64,000 nucleotides of DNA, taken from positions 186,001 through 250,000 of the forward strand of contig NZ_LR134352.1 of NCBI RefSeq assembly GCF_900637185.1, given 5' to 3'. The DNA comes from Nocardia asteroides (lineage in GTDB: Bacteria; Actinomycetota; Actinomycetes; Mycobacteriales; Mycobacteriaceae). The position numbers and the translations under genes were made by a program. Below are positions 1 through 8,291 of the stretch, piece by piece. The notes under the pieces were generated by a model. The model saw nothing but the letters and a program-made list of their open reading frames with translations. It had not been told where the DNA came from and did no database searches. Within the stretch, counting starts at the first letter, position 1. Each line of letters starts with the position of its first letter.

Positions 1-685
1 TGAATTCGTAGCCCTGGGCACGCAGCCCACGCACGATCTCCGGGACCGCGGCCGCGGATTCGCCGCCGTGCATCACGTGCAGCAGGATGATCGAGCCGGG
101 GCGGGTCCGGGCAAGAGTGTCGGCGACGATGGCGTCGCGGCTCGCGCCGCCGGCCGAGTCGGGTTCGACATCCCAGGTCACGGTGGTGCGGTCGTGCTCG
201 GCGAGATAGTTCGGCAGGGACCAGAGCTTCTTGCCGTAGGGCGGGCGGAAGGTGATCGGCCCCTGGTAGCCGGTGCGACGGATCTCGGTGTCGGTGCGCT
301 CGATCTCCGAGCGCACGGTGTCACCGGAGATCAGCACCATGCGCCGGTGGCTGTAGGAGTGATTGCCGATCTCGTGGCCCGCCGCGGCGATCGCGGCGCC
401 GTATTCGGGATGCGCGGCCAGATCACCGCCGACCAGGTAGAAGGTGGCCGGAACGCGCAATTCGGCCAGCATCCGCAGCACCTCGGGGGTGCGGTGGGTG
501 GGGCCGTCGTCGAAGGTGAGCGCGACCCACTTCTGGTCGGTCTCGACCCGGGCGACGAGTTCGCCGGTGAGCTGATAGGTCCGCGAATTCATCAGGACGT
601 ACAGCCCGCCGACAACGGCCAGCACCACCACGAACGCCGCGGCGCCGCCGATCAACCACTTCCGCACACAAGCTGTATACCGCAT
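1..685 (-). CDS. Polysaccharide deacetylase (NodB domain), C-terminus cut by window edge
   Basis: Membrane-anchored secreted deacetylase, probably removing N-acetyl groups from cell-wall or extracellular polysaccharide. Translation from the ATG at 685 gives 228 codons with no stop before the window edge. Residues 12-31 form one hydrophobic anchor. The NodB signature follows: TFDDGP at about 57-62 (catalytic Asp and metal Asp), NHSYSH at about 108-113 (the two metal His), RPPYG at about 147-151, and a late LLHVMHGG containing the catalytic His. A GTG at 667 in the same frame is an alternative start but would cut the N-terminal arm. Substrate is not determinable (peptidoglycan, chitin-like glycan or other). 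Confidence 0.88.
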   Translation of the reverse strand, partial: MRYTACVRKWLIGGAAAFVVVLAVVGGLYVLMNSRTYQLTGELVARVETDQKWVALTFDDGPTHRTPEVLRMLAELRVPATFYLVGGDLAAHPEYGAAIAAAGHEIGNHSYSHRRMVLISGDTVRSEIERTDTEIRRTGYQGPITFRPPYGKKLWSLPNYLAEHDRTTVTWDVEPDSAGGASRDAIVADTLARTRPGSIILLHVMHGGESAAAVPEIVRGLRAQGYEF

Positions 686-731
686 GCGCGCACAGCGGGC
701 CGATCGGCGAACGCCGGGCCGGAACTACCCG

Positions 732-1226
732 TTACTCGATGACCTGGGTGATGTCGCCCGGGCGAAGGTAGTCGAAGAAACGATGGGCGCCGTCCTCGGT
801 CATCCGCACACAGCCGTGCGACTTGGAATTGACCGGGCCCACATGGAATGCCATATCGCCGTTGAAGAACGTGGCCCAGCGCATCGGCGCATTGTGCATG
901 GTGCTCCAGTGGAATTCCCGCTTGAAGGAAATCCGGGTCACCGCGGGCGGGGTCTCGTAGCCGGCCATACCGTGCGAAATCGGCGTCGGACCGAAGACCA
1001 CCCGGCCGTTGTCCACCAGCCAGGCCTCGTTCGTCGACAGCCGCATGCATGCCCTGGCCTCCACCACCGGGCACGGGGACGCGGTCGGAACGATCGAGGG
1101 AACACCGGGAACGTCGGGGCCACCCGGGAAAAGCGGTTCGGCCATCGCGGGCGCCATGGTGCCGAATCCCGCCACCGCGATCAGTGCCGCCGCACGTGCC
1201 ACCAATCCGAGAATGCGCTTGCTCAT
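732..1226 (-). CDS. Secreted L,D-transpeptidase (YkuD domain)
   Basis: Single-domain 164-residue L,D-transpeptidase/carboxypeptidase-type enzyme acting on peptidoglycan stem peptides outside the membrane. Residues 1-29 are a Sec signal peptide ending AMA. The catalytic motif SHGCVRM (Cys about 139) with the upstream conserved His (about 128, in AFHVG) is intact. It lacks the Ig-like domains of the large mycobacterial Ldt enzymes, so it belongs to the short YkuD class. It lies next to a polysaccharide deacetylase on the same strand, a plausible cell-wall pair, though they are 46 bp apart and co-transcription is only inferred. Confidence 0.9.
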   Translation of the reverse strand: MSKRILGLVARAAALIAVAGFGTMAPAMAEPLFPGGPDVPGVPSIVPTASPCPVVEARACMRLSTNEAWLVDNGRVVFGPTPISHGMAGYETPPAVTRISFKREFHWSTMHNAPMRWATFFNGDMAFHVGPVNSKSHGCVRMTEDGAHRFFDYLRPGDITQVIE

Positions 1227-1539
1227 CGAGTAGTTGCCTCTCTAGTCCGCCTCCCCGCGCCTTTTGCCGACCGTGGGGAGCGTCGACAGTGCGGTTGCCG
1301 GGCCGGCGGTGACAAGGTGGTCAGCCATTGGGCGTGCCCGGCGAGTTACCCATGTACTGACGAAATCAGATGGAGCTACCAACAGGCGAAGCAGAGAACT
1401 ACACGGATCATCGTGTATGACATGCGGATCCACCAAATCAACGCTCACAACTTTGCCGAAAAGAAATACTCGGAATTCGTGTCGTGGCACGGCGAAGGGG
1501 CGGCCGCTACGCGACCGCCCCTTCGGTGTCTTCGCCCGA
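1227..1539. other. Intergenic region between ldt and lpd
   Basis: About 310 bases without a convincing gene. The part next to the lpd stop codon holds the hairpin listed separately at 1493-1525. The rest should contain the promoter of the minus-strand L,D-transpeptidase gene, but I could not identify clear -35/-10 boxes. No RNA gene, riboswitch or repeat was recognised. Confidence 0.5.
1493..1525 (-). terminator. Hairpin terminator after lpd
   Basis: Perfect 11-bp GC-rich stem (cgaaggggcgg at 1493-1503 pairing with ccgccccttcg at 1515-1525) around an 11-base loop, starting 15 bases beyond the lpd stop codon. There is no clear U-tract, as is common for actinobacterial terminators. Confidence 0.75.
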
Positions 1540-2943
1540 TCAGAAGTTGATCATGTGGCCGGCGAGGCCGTGGATCGCTTCCTGCAGCGCTTCGCTGAGC
1601 GTCGGGTGGGTGTGCACGTTGCGCGCGAGCTCGTTGACCGTGAGGTCCCACTTCTGGGCCAGGGTCAGCTCGGGCAGCAGCTCGGAGACGTCGGGGCCGA
1701 TCAGGTGGCCGCCGATGAGCTCGCCGTGGGTCTTGTCGGCGATCAGCTTCACGAAGCCGGTGGGGTCGGCCAGACCGTGCGCCTTGCCGTTGGCGGTGAA
1801 CGGGAAGGTCGCGACCTTCACGTCGTAGCCCTCGGCGCGGGCCTGCTCCTCGGTGAGACCGAAGCTGGCGACCTGCGGCTGACAGAAGGTGGCGCGCGGC
1901 ATCATCCGGTAGTCGCCCAGCGCCATGGTCTCGGCGCCCGCGATGGTCTCGGCCGCGACCACGCCCTGCGCCTCGGCCACGTGGGCCAGCTGGAGCTTGG
2001 CGGTGACGTCACCGATCGCGTAGATGTGGCCCACGTTGGTGCGCATGTAGTCGTCGATCGCGATGGCGCCGCGGTCGGTGAGCGCGACACCGGTGGTCTC
2101 CAGGCCGTAGCCGTCCACCCGGGGCGCGAAGCCGACGGCCTGCAGCACCTTGTCGACGGTGACGGTCTCGACCGCGCCGGACTTGTTGTCCTTGATCTGG
2201 ACGGTGACCTTGGAGCCGTCGTCGTCGATCGTCTGCACGGCCGCACCGGTGGTGATGGTGATGCCGAGCTTCTTGTACTGCTTGGTGATCTCCTTGGACA
2301 CGTCGACGTCCTCGTTGGGCAGCGCCCGGTCGAGGAACTCCACGATCCGCACGTCCACGCCGTAGTTCTTGAGGACGTAGGCGAACTCCATGCCGATGGC
2401 GCCCGCGCCGACGATCAGGATCGAGCCCGGCAGGTCGCGGGTGAGGATCTGCTCCTCGTAGGTCACCACGTTGGCCGAGAGCTGGGTGCCCGGCAGCAGC
2501 TTGGTGGTGGTGCCGGTGGCGATGATGACGTTGTCGAACGTGATCGACTCGGAGCCGCCCTTGGTGAGGGCCACATCCAGCGAGTTCGGGCCGGTGAAGG
2601 TGCCGAGGCCGTCGAACTCGTCGATCTTGTTCTTCTTCATCAGGAAGTGCACGCCCTTGACGCGCCCGTCGGCCACCTTGCGGCTGCGGTCGAAGGCGGC
2701 GCCGAAGTCGAAGCTGACCTCACCGGAGATGCCGAAGGTCTTGGCCTCCTTGTGGAAGATATGGGCCAGCTCGGCGTTGCGCAGCAGTGCCTTGGACGGG
2801 ATGCAGCCCACATTCAGGCACACGCCACCCCAGTATTTCTGCTCGACAATCGCTGTTCGCAGGCCGAGTTGAGCGGCACGGATCGCGGCGACATATCCGC
2901 CGGGACCAGCGCCGAGAACGACGACATCGTAGTGGGAAGTCAC
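1540..2943 (-). CDS. lpd: Dihydrolipoamide dehydrogenase (E3)
   Basis: FAD/NAD-dependent E3 subunit that reoxidises dihydrolipoamide in pyruvate and other 2-oxoacid dehydrogenase complexes and, in mycobacteria, in the Lpd-dependent peroxidase. At 467 residues it is full length. It begins with the FAD-binding GAGPGG motif, followed by the redox disulfide [13 protein letters not shown] (Cys about 42 and 47), the central NAD-binding GAGAIGMEF, and the C-terminal dimer-interface HTHPTLSEA with the catalytic His-Glu dyad. It stands alone, with no E1/E2 genes beside it, as in M. tuberculosis lpdC. A terminator hairpin follows it. Confidence 0.95.
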   Translation of the reverse strand: MTSHYDVVVLGAGPGGYVAAIRAAQLGLRTAIVEQKYWGGVCLNVGCIPSKALLRNAELAHIFHKEAKTFGISGEVSFDFGAAFDRSRKVADGRVKGVHFLMKKNKIDEFDGLGTFTGPNSLDVALTKGGSESITFDNVIIATGTTTKLLPGTQLSANVVTYEEQILTRDLPGSILIVGAGAIGMEFAYVLKNYGVDVRIVEFLDRALPNEDVDVSKEITKQYKKLGITITTGAAVQTIDDDGSKVTVQIKDNKSGAVETVTVDKVLQAVGFAPRVDGYGLETTGVALTDRGAIAIDDYMRTNVGHIYAIGDVTAKLQLAHVAEAQGVVAAETIAGAETMALGDYRMMPRATFCQPQVASFGLTEEQARAEGYDVKVATFPFTANGKAHGLADPTGFVKLIADKTHGELIGGHLIGPDVSELLPELTLAQKWDLTVNELARNVHTHPTLSEALQEAIHGLAGHMINF

Positions 2944-2996
2944 GACCCCGAGCCTAACTCTGTTTCGGGGAGTTCACCCACCCGTCCCCCCGGTAA

Positions 2997-4079
2997 GTGA
3001 GGGCCGCCGGGAACGGACCGGACGGTAATGTCCAGACGGTGAGCGGCGGGGCGGGAACGGAGGGTTCCGGGACGGGCAGCCGGCTCGACGGCACCGTCTC
3101 GACGCACCTGGTCCGCCTACTCGTCGACGAGGCCAGGCGGGCGGGCGCGAGCGAGGATCAGCTCGCCCGCGTACCCGGTACCGGCGAGGTGATCCTGCGC
3201 GGCGAACTGAACCGCGTCCCGATGAGCTCGCTGCTGCGGCTGTGGGAGCTGATCGCGCACGCCAGGCCCGGTGCGGGTTCCGGCGCCGCGGTGGCCGCCG
3301 CCGCGCCGCTGGGTTCGCTGAACACCTGGGACTACCTGGTGACCACCGGGCCGACCCTGGCCGACTCGCTGCGCGCGGCCCAGCCGTACCACCGCCTGGT
3401 CACCGCGGCCACCGAGGGTTTCGACCTGTCCGGCGACGGCGAGCTCACCGTCGGCTACCGGACCTCCGCCGGTGATCCGCTGGTCGCCTCGGTGGTCAAC
3501 GAATACGTGCTCGCCTACTACCTGCGCCGCGCGCGCGAGGCCACCGGCCGCCCGCTCACCCCCACCCGCGTCAGTTTCGGGCACCGCGCGCCCGCCGACC
3601 GCGCGGGCCTGATCGCCGTCTTCGGCACCGACCGGATCGACTTCGACGCCGAGTCCGACGCGATCACCTTCCACGCCGACGACGCCACGGCCCCGCTCCC
3701 CCGCGCCGATCCGATGCTGGCGAATCTCGTGCGCAGCCACGCCGAACTGGTCCTCGCCTCCGCCCGCCCGGTCGCCGATCCGCTCGACGCGTTCCGCATC
3801 GCCCTGGCCGCCGCGCTCGACGCGGGCGACCCGGCGCTGGCCCGCGTCGCGAAAAGCCTGGCGATGAGCCCGCGCACGGTGCAACGACACCTCGCCGAGC
3901 ACGGCACCTCCTGGCGCGACGAACTCGACCTGCTCCGCTACGAGCGCGCGAGGGCCCTGCTGGACGCCGGGCACAGCACCGCCACCGTGGCCGAGCAGCT
4001 CGCCTTCTCCGACGATCGGGCGCTGCGCAAGGCCTTCCACCGGTGGGCCGGGACGACGCCGGGAGCGCGGGCCGGCTGA
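2997..4079 (+). CDS. AraC-family regulator with AraC-binding-type N-terminal domain
   Basis: Transcription regulator of the ArgR/OruR-like AraC group. The N-terminal 200 residues resemble the AraC_binding_2 ligand domain. The C-terminal 85 residues form the double helix-turn-helix (SLAMSPRTVQRHLAEHG, then a second HTH ending ALRKAFHRWAGTTPGARAG). It is divergent from lpd, 53 bp away. The start is uncertain: the frame opens with GTG at 2997, and the in-frame GTG at 3039 would remove a Gly-rich stretch and leave more room for promoters. The next same-strand gene, an MDR oxidoreductase, is a plausible target; effector unknown. Confidence 0.88.
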   Translation: MRAAGNGPDGNVQTVSGGAGTEGSGTGSRLDGTVSTHLVRLLVDEARRAGASEDQLARVPGTGEVILRGELNRVPMSSLLRLWELIAHARPGAGSGAAVAAAAPLGSLNTWDYLVTTGPTLADSLRAAQPYHRLVTAATEGFDLSGDGELTVGYRTSAGDPLVASVVNEYVLAYYLRRAREATGRPLTPTRVSFGHRAPADRAGLIAVFGTDRIDFDAESDAITFHADDATAPLPRADPMLANLVRSHAELVLASARPVADPLDAFRIALAAALDAGDPALARVAKSLAMSPRTVQRHLAEHGTSWRDELDLLRYERARALLDAGHSTATVAEQLAFSDDRALRKAFHRWAGTTPGARAG

Positions 4080-4194
4080 CGCTGTCGTGAACGGACCGGT
4101 CCGTGACGCGCGCGGACCTGGGACCGCCGACCCGGCGCCCCTACCGTTGTCCGCACCGGAGAAACACCGGCTGACCTCGAAGGAAGGCGCGATC

Positions 4195-5214
4195 ATGAGC
4201 ACTGTCACCCTGCCCACCCACACCCGCGAGATCCACCTGGCCGCCCGGCCGGACGGCGCGCCGGTGGCGACGGATTTCGCCCTCGTCGAGCACCCGCTGC
4301 CCGAGCTCGCCGACGGCCAGATCCTGGTGCGCAACACCTGGATGTCGGTGGACCCGTACATGCGGGGCCGGATGGACGACAAGGAGTCCTACATCCCGGC
4401 GTTCGAACTCGGTGCGGCACTGGATGGTTCGGCGATCGGCGAGGTGATCGCCTCGCGTTCGGCCGATATCGCGGTGGGCGCCACGGTCTCGCACTTCGCC
4501 GGCTGGCGCGAACACGCCGTCGTGGACGCGGCCACCGCCACCCCGATCGATCCGGAAGTCGCTGCACCGCAGCACTTCCTGGGCGTGCTCGGCACCACCG
4601 GTCTCACCGCCTACGCCGCCCTCACCGACGTGGCCCCGGTCCGGCCCGGTGACACCGTGTTCGTCTCGGCCGCGGCGGGCGCGGTGGGCAGCGTGGCGGG
4701 TCAGCTCGCCACGGCGCTCGGCGCGAAGCGGGTGATCGGCTCGGCGGGCGGAGCGGTGAAGGCGCGCACGCTGCTCGACGAGTTCGGCTTCGACGCGGCG
4801 ATCGACTACCGCGCGGGCGATCTGGGCGGGCAGCTCGCGGCGGCCGCGCCCGACGGCGTCGACGTCTACCTCGACAGCGTCGGCGGCGAGCACCTCAAGG
4901 TCGCCATCGAGGCGCTCAACCAGCACGGCCGCATCGCCCTGGTCGGCGCGATCAGCGGCTACAACGGCGCCACCGCCGCGCAGACCCCCGATCTCTATCT
5001 CGCCGCGACGAAGGAGGCCACCCTGCGCGGCATGCTGGTGACCAGCTACTTCCCGCAGTTCGGCGAGTACATCGCGAAGGCGGCGGGCTGGCTGGCCGAC
5101 GGCACCCTGCGCACCACCGAGACCGTGTACGAGGGCCTCGACCAGGCCCCCGCCGCGTTCCTCGGCGTGCTCGCCGGAGCCAACACCGGCAAGATGCTGG
5201 TCCGGCTGGGCTGA
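4195..5214 (+). CDS. NADP-dependent MDR oxidoreductase (leukotriene B4/prostaglandin reductase type)
   Basis: Zinc-free medium-chain dehydrogenase/reductase, probably reducing alpha,beta-unsaturated carbonyl double bonds with NADPH. The start chosen is the ATG at 4195, 11 bases after an AAGGA ribosome site, giving 339 residues, the usual family length. The family signature SVDPYMRGRM lies near residue 50, and the nucleotide-binding AAAGAVGS lies around 160. It lacks the zinc-ligand Cys/His pattern of alcohol dehydrogenases. It follows the AraC-type regulator by 115 bp on the same strand, so regulation by that protein is possible but inferred. Confidence 0.88.
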   Translation: MSTVTLPTHTREIHLAARPDGAPVATDFALVEHPLPELADGQILVRNTWMSVDPYMRGRMDDKESYIPAFELGAALDGSAIGEVIASRSADIAVGATVSHFAGWREHAVVDAATATPIDPEVAAPQHFLGVLGTTGLTAYAALTDVAPVRPGDTVFVSAAAGAVGSVAGQLATALGAKRVIGSAGGAVKARTLLDEFGFDAAIDYRAGDLGGQLAAAAPDGVDVYLDSVGGEHLKVAIEALNQHGRIALVGAISGYNGATAAQTPDLYLAATKEATLRGMLVTSYFPQFGEYIAKAAGWLADGTLRTTETVYEGLDQAPAAFLGVLAGANTGKMLVRLG

Positions 5215-5225
5215 GCGGCGCTCAG
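5211..5225. terminator. Short tail-to-tail dyad
   Basis: Perfect 7-bp inverted repeat (ctgagcg, one-base loop, cgctcag) that contains the end of the plus-strand oxidoreductase and abuts the end of the minus-strand M19 gene. It may act as a weak bidirectional terminator; no U-tract is seen. Confidence 0.35.
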
Positions 5226-6202
5226 TCCCGCCAGACCCGCGCGGCGACCCTGGCGAAGTTGCCGCAGAAGATGGCGGCCCGCTCGGCGGGGTGGAAGCCC
5301 CGGTCGGCCAGGAGTACGTCGAGGCCGGGCGCGCCGGATTCGCCGAGCAGGTCTTCGGGCGGAACCCATTGGAGTGGGCCCCATTTCGTGTACGACTCGG
5401 AGAAGGCGCCGGGGTTGGCGCGGATCTCCTCGTTGAACTCGGCGCCGTCGAAGGAATAGTCCGAGCCGACGCCGATGTGGTCGAGCCCGACCAGGTCCAC
5501 GCCGTAGCGAATGTGGTCGGCCATCGCGGCCAGACGGGCGCCGTGTTCACCGGGAGCGTTGTGGCCGAGGAAGATTCCCACGCCGTTGATCCCGATCACG
5601 CCGCCCGTCTCGGCACAGGCCAGCGCCTGATCGTCGGTGATATTGCGCGGATGCTCCCACAGGGCAGCGAAATTGGAGTGGCTGTAGATCATCGGCACGG
5701 TGGTATGGGTGGCGATGTCGAGCCCGGTGCGCCGCGAGCAGTGCGAGCCGTCGGCGAACACACCGACCTCGTTCAGCTTGCGCACCAGGTCTTTTCCGTA
5801 CCCGGTGAGGCCGGTGTCGACGGTGTCGAGGCAGCCGCATCCCGCCGCGTTGGCATGGTTGTAGGAGGGCAGCAGCGAGCGCACGCCGAGACCGTGGAAC
5901 AGCTCGACATTGTCGAGATCGCCCCCGAGCGGTCCGGAATCCTCGAGGTCGAAGGCGAGCGCGATGGCATCGGGCGCACCGATATCGGCCGTCCGCTCGA
6001 CCAGCCGGAACCGCGAGTCGGCCGTCGCCTGCTCACGGAACCGATCGAGCAGCGCGAGCGAATCCTGTGTGGACTGCGCCGAATAGCCCACATTCACCGA
6101 CAGGTACGAGCCGAGCGGATACCGCGCGAGATCGCCGATCCGCGCGGTGTGATGCAACGGCAGACAGCAATGCTGTTCCCACAGGAAGGGCGCCACGTTC
6201 AC
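5222..6202 (-). CDS. Peptidase M19 (membrane dipeptidase-like) protein
   Basis: Renal-dipeptidase-family amidohydrolase fold, 326 residues. Conserved family landmarks are SHCSRRTG (the DxSH region), YSHSN followed by HPRNITDDQ, and the C-terminal HIGVGSDYSFDG. The N-terminal metal motif is unusual. Canonical members have an H-x-D pair just after the first strand, and here that place reads WEQHCCLPLH, so the Asp ligand is absent. This may mark a subfamily with altered metal content or substrate rather than an inactive enzyme. No signal peptide is seen, so a cytoplasmic location is likely. Convergent with the oxidoreductase gene. Confidence 0.82.
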   Translation of the reverse strand: MNVAPFLWEQHCCLPLHHTARIGDLARYPLGSYLSVNVGYSAQSTQDSLALLDRFREQATADSRFRLVERTADIGAPDAIALAFDLEDSGPLGGDLDNVELFHGLGVRSLLPSYNHANAAGCGCLDTVDTGLTGYGKDLVRKLNEVGVFADGSHCSRRTGLDIATHTTVPMIYSHSNFAALWEHPRNITDDQALACAETGGVIGINGVGIFLGHNAPGEHGARLAAMADHIRYGVDLVGLDHIGVGSDYSFDGAEFNEEIRANPGAFSESYTKWGPLQWVPPEDLLGESGAPGLDVLLADRGFHPAERAAIFCGNFARVAARVWRD

Positions 6203-6331
6203 CTCCGGTCATCGTCCGTGACCTGCGATCCTACGTTTCGCAACACGACCGGAACCGTAGCGACGCTAACGCACTGTTCGATCAACCCGATCAATCAGGT
6301 ACTTCCTCCCACTGCTCGAAGGTGGTGCGAC

Positions 6332-6862
6332 ATGCGTCGCGTCCTCGTATTCCTGTCCACGCTCGCGGTCGGCGCCGGGCTGTGGACGATCCCCGCCGCG
6401 GCGGCCCCGCCCGCCTGCGACATCACCTGGGGTTCGCTCGACAAGTCTTCCTCGAACTACTCCCCCGCCACCGTCGTCGATGTGCGCGCGGGCAGGCACG
6501 AATGCTTCGACCGCCTCGTCGTCGACCTGGCCGGTCCGGTCGCCGGCTACCGAGTCGGCTATGTCGACACCGTCACCATGGACGGCTCCGGCGCGGCGGT
6601 GCCCCTGCGCGGCGGCGCGTTCCTCCAGGTGGCGGTCCAGGCTCCGGCCCACGACGACGCGGGCGCGGGCACCTACCGACCGGGACAGCCCGCCGAACTC
6701 GTCGGTGTCGGCGACTACCCGGCCTTCCGTCAGGTCGCGTGGGCGGGCTCGTTCGAGGGACAGACCACCCTCGGTCTCGGGGTCAGGGCCCGGCTGCCGT
6801 TCCGGGTGCTCACCCTCGACAACCCGGCCCGCGTGGTGATCGACGTGGCCCACGCCTGGTGA
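6332..6862 (+). CDS. Secreted AMIN-like domain protein
   Basis: Exported protein of 176 residues with a clear signal peptide (residues 1 to about 24, ending PAAAA). The remainder resembles the actinobacterial AMIN-like beta-sandwich: an RAGRHECFDRLVVDLAG strand near the N-terminus and a closing hydrophobic VLTLDNPARVVIDVAH. The two Cys residues of the mature part (CDITW and HECFD) could form a disulfide. AMIN domains often bind cell-wall glycan, which suggests but does not prove an envelope role. The ATG at 6332 is the only start giving a signal peptide. Confidence 0.8.
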   Translation: MRRVLVFLSTLAVGAGLWTIPAAAAPPACDITWGSLDKSSSNYSPATVVDVRAGRHECFDRLVVDLAGPVAGYRVGYVDTVTMDGSGAAVPLRGGAFLQVAVQAPAHDDAGAGTYRPGQPAELVGVGDYPAFRQVAWAGSFEGQTTLGLGVRARLPFRVLTLDNPARVVIDVAHAW

Positions 6863-6865
6863 GCC

Positions 6866-7606
6866 TCACCAGCCTCGGCGCTGCGGCCGCGAGCCGACCA
6901 GCTCGCCGGGCTCGGCGGTCCCGCGGGTGCGGTAGACGATGTAGGGCCGGAACAGGTAGCCGAACGGCGCGCTGAACGCGTGCACGAGCCGGGTGAACGG
7001 CCAGATCGCGAACAGGACCAGCGCGATCGTCACATGGATGTGGAACGACAGCGGCGCCTGGGCCATCAGGTCACCGCGCGGCTGCAGGATCCAGATCGAG
7101 CGGAACCACGGCGACACCGTCTCGCGGTAGTTGTGCTCGGGGCCGACGGCGCCGGAGCCGATGAGGGTGGTCGCCAGGCCGGTCACCAGGGCCGCGATCA
7201 GGACCAGGTACATGATCTTGTCGTTCCAGGTGGTCGCGGTGAACACCGGGCCGTTGACGCGGCGCCGGTACACCAGCAGCACGATCCCGGTCAGCGTCGC
7301 GACGCCCGCGATGGACCCGAGCGTGATGGCCTGGATGTGATAGACGTGCTGGCTGATACCCACCGCGTCGGTCCAGGATTCGGGGATGACCAGTCCGATG
7401 ATGTGCCCGACGATCACCACCAGCATGCCGAAGTGGAACATCGGGCTGCCGATCCGCAGCAGCCTGCTCTCGTAGAGCTGGGAGGACCGCGTGGTCCAGC
7501 CGAACTTGTCGTAGCGGTAGCGCCACCAGGTGCCCACGATCATCATCGCCAGGCTCACGTACGGGACGATGTCCCAGTAGATCTCGCCCGCGGAGACGGA
7601 ATCCAT
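6866..7606 (-). CDS. narI: Respiratory nitrate reductase gamma subunit (cytochrome b)
   Basis: Integral membrane di-haem cytochrome b of 246 residues that takes electrons from menaquinol and passes them to NarH. It has five hydrophobic helices with the conserved haem His residues (for example in FHFGMLVVIVGHIIG and in FHIHVTIALVLFA). It is the last gene of narK-narGHJI, starting one base after the narJ stop codon. Confidence 0.95.
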   Translation of the reverse strand: MDSVSAGEIYWDIVPYVSLAMMIVGTWWRYRYDKFGWTTRSSQLYESRLLRIGSPMFHFGMLVVIVGHIIGLVIPESWTDAVGISQHVYHIQAITLGSIAGVATLTGIVLLVYRRRVNGPVFTATTWNDKIMYLVLIAALVTGLATTLIGSGAVGPEHNYRETVSPWFRSIWILQPRGDLMAQAPLSFHIHVTIALVLFAIWPFTRLVHAFSAPFGYLFRPYIVYRTRGTAEPGELVGSRPQRRGW

Positions 7607-7607
7607 G

Positions 7608-8291
7608 TCAGTGGCGTCCTTTCGCTACGGCGGGTGCCCGATCCGCTTCGGCGCGACGCGGCGGCACAGTGAGCGTGAACGGCGCGAGACCGACGGATTC
7701 GGCGGGCGGTCCCGCCTCGACGAGCCGCCGGGCACGGCCGAGGTCCTGTTCGGTCGCGGCGGGCAGCGTGCCCGCGACCGCGGCGAGCACCGGGGCGTAG
7801 GGCGAGTCCTCCCCCGCCAGCGCCAGCCCGATCGCGTCGATCGCCCCGCGGTGCGCGGTCAGCAGCGCGGCCCCCGCGATGGGATCGACGGTGGCGGCGA
7901 ACTCGAGCAGCACGGTGAGATGGTCGGGCACCTCGCCTGCGGGCGGGTGGACGCCCGCCGCGCGATAGGCGTCGTTGAACGCGAGCATCGCCATGCCGCG
8001 GTTGCGGGTGTCGCCGTCGGTCCAGTAGGTCAGCAACAGCGTAGAGCGCCTGCGCAGATCGAAGGTGTCGACATACCCCTGGGCCGCGACGATGTCCGGC
8101 AGCGCGCGCAGGCTCGCCGCGGCTGTGCGCAGCGGCGCGGCGTCCTCGGCGGGAAGGTGACCGCACAGTTCGTCGACCAGATCCAGCCGCGCCCGATGGC
8201 CCGCGTCGGGATAGCTCAGCAGCAGCGACGCCGCCTGCCAGACGACGCGATGCCGCGCGGTGCGCCGGGCCGACCGGCCGAACAGCGCCAT
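7608..8291 (-). CDS. narJ: Nitrate reductase molybdenum cofactor assembly chaperone
   Basis: System-specific chaperone (TorD/NarJ family) that binds apo-NarG and allows cofactor insertion before membrane docking. It is not part of the final enzyme. At 227 residues it is all-helical and carries the NarJ landmarks LLSYPD near residue 27 and VDTFDLRRRSTLLLTYWTDG in the middle. The start overlaps the narH stop, so translation is probably coupled. Confidence 0.93.
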   Translation of the reverse strand: MALFGRSARRTARHRVVWQAASLLLSYPDAGHRARLDLVDELCGHLPAEDAAPLRTAAASLRALPDIVAAQGYVDTFDLRRRSTLLLTYWTDGDTRNRGMAMLAFNDAYRAAGVHPPAGEVPDHLTVLLEFAATVDPIAGAALLTAHRGAIDAIGLALAGEDSPYAPVLAAVAGTLPAATEQDLGRARRLVEAGPPAESVGLAPFTLTVPPRRAEADRAPAVAKGRH

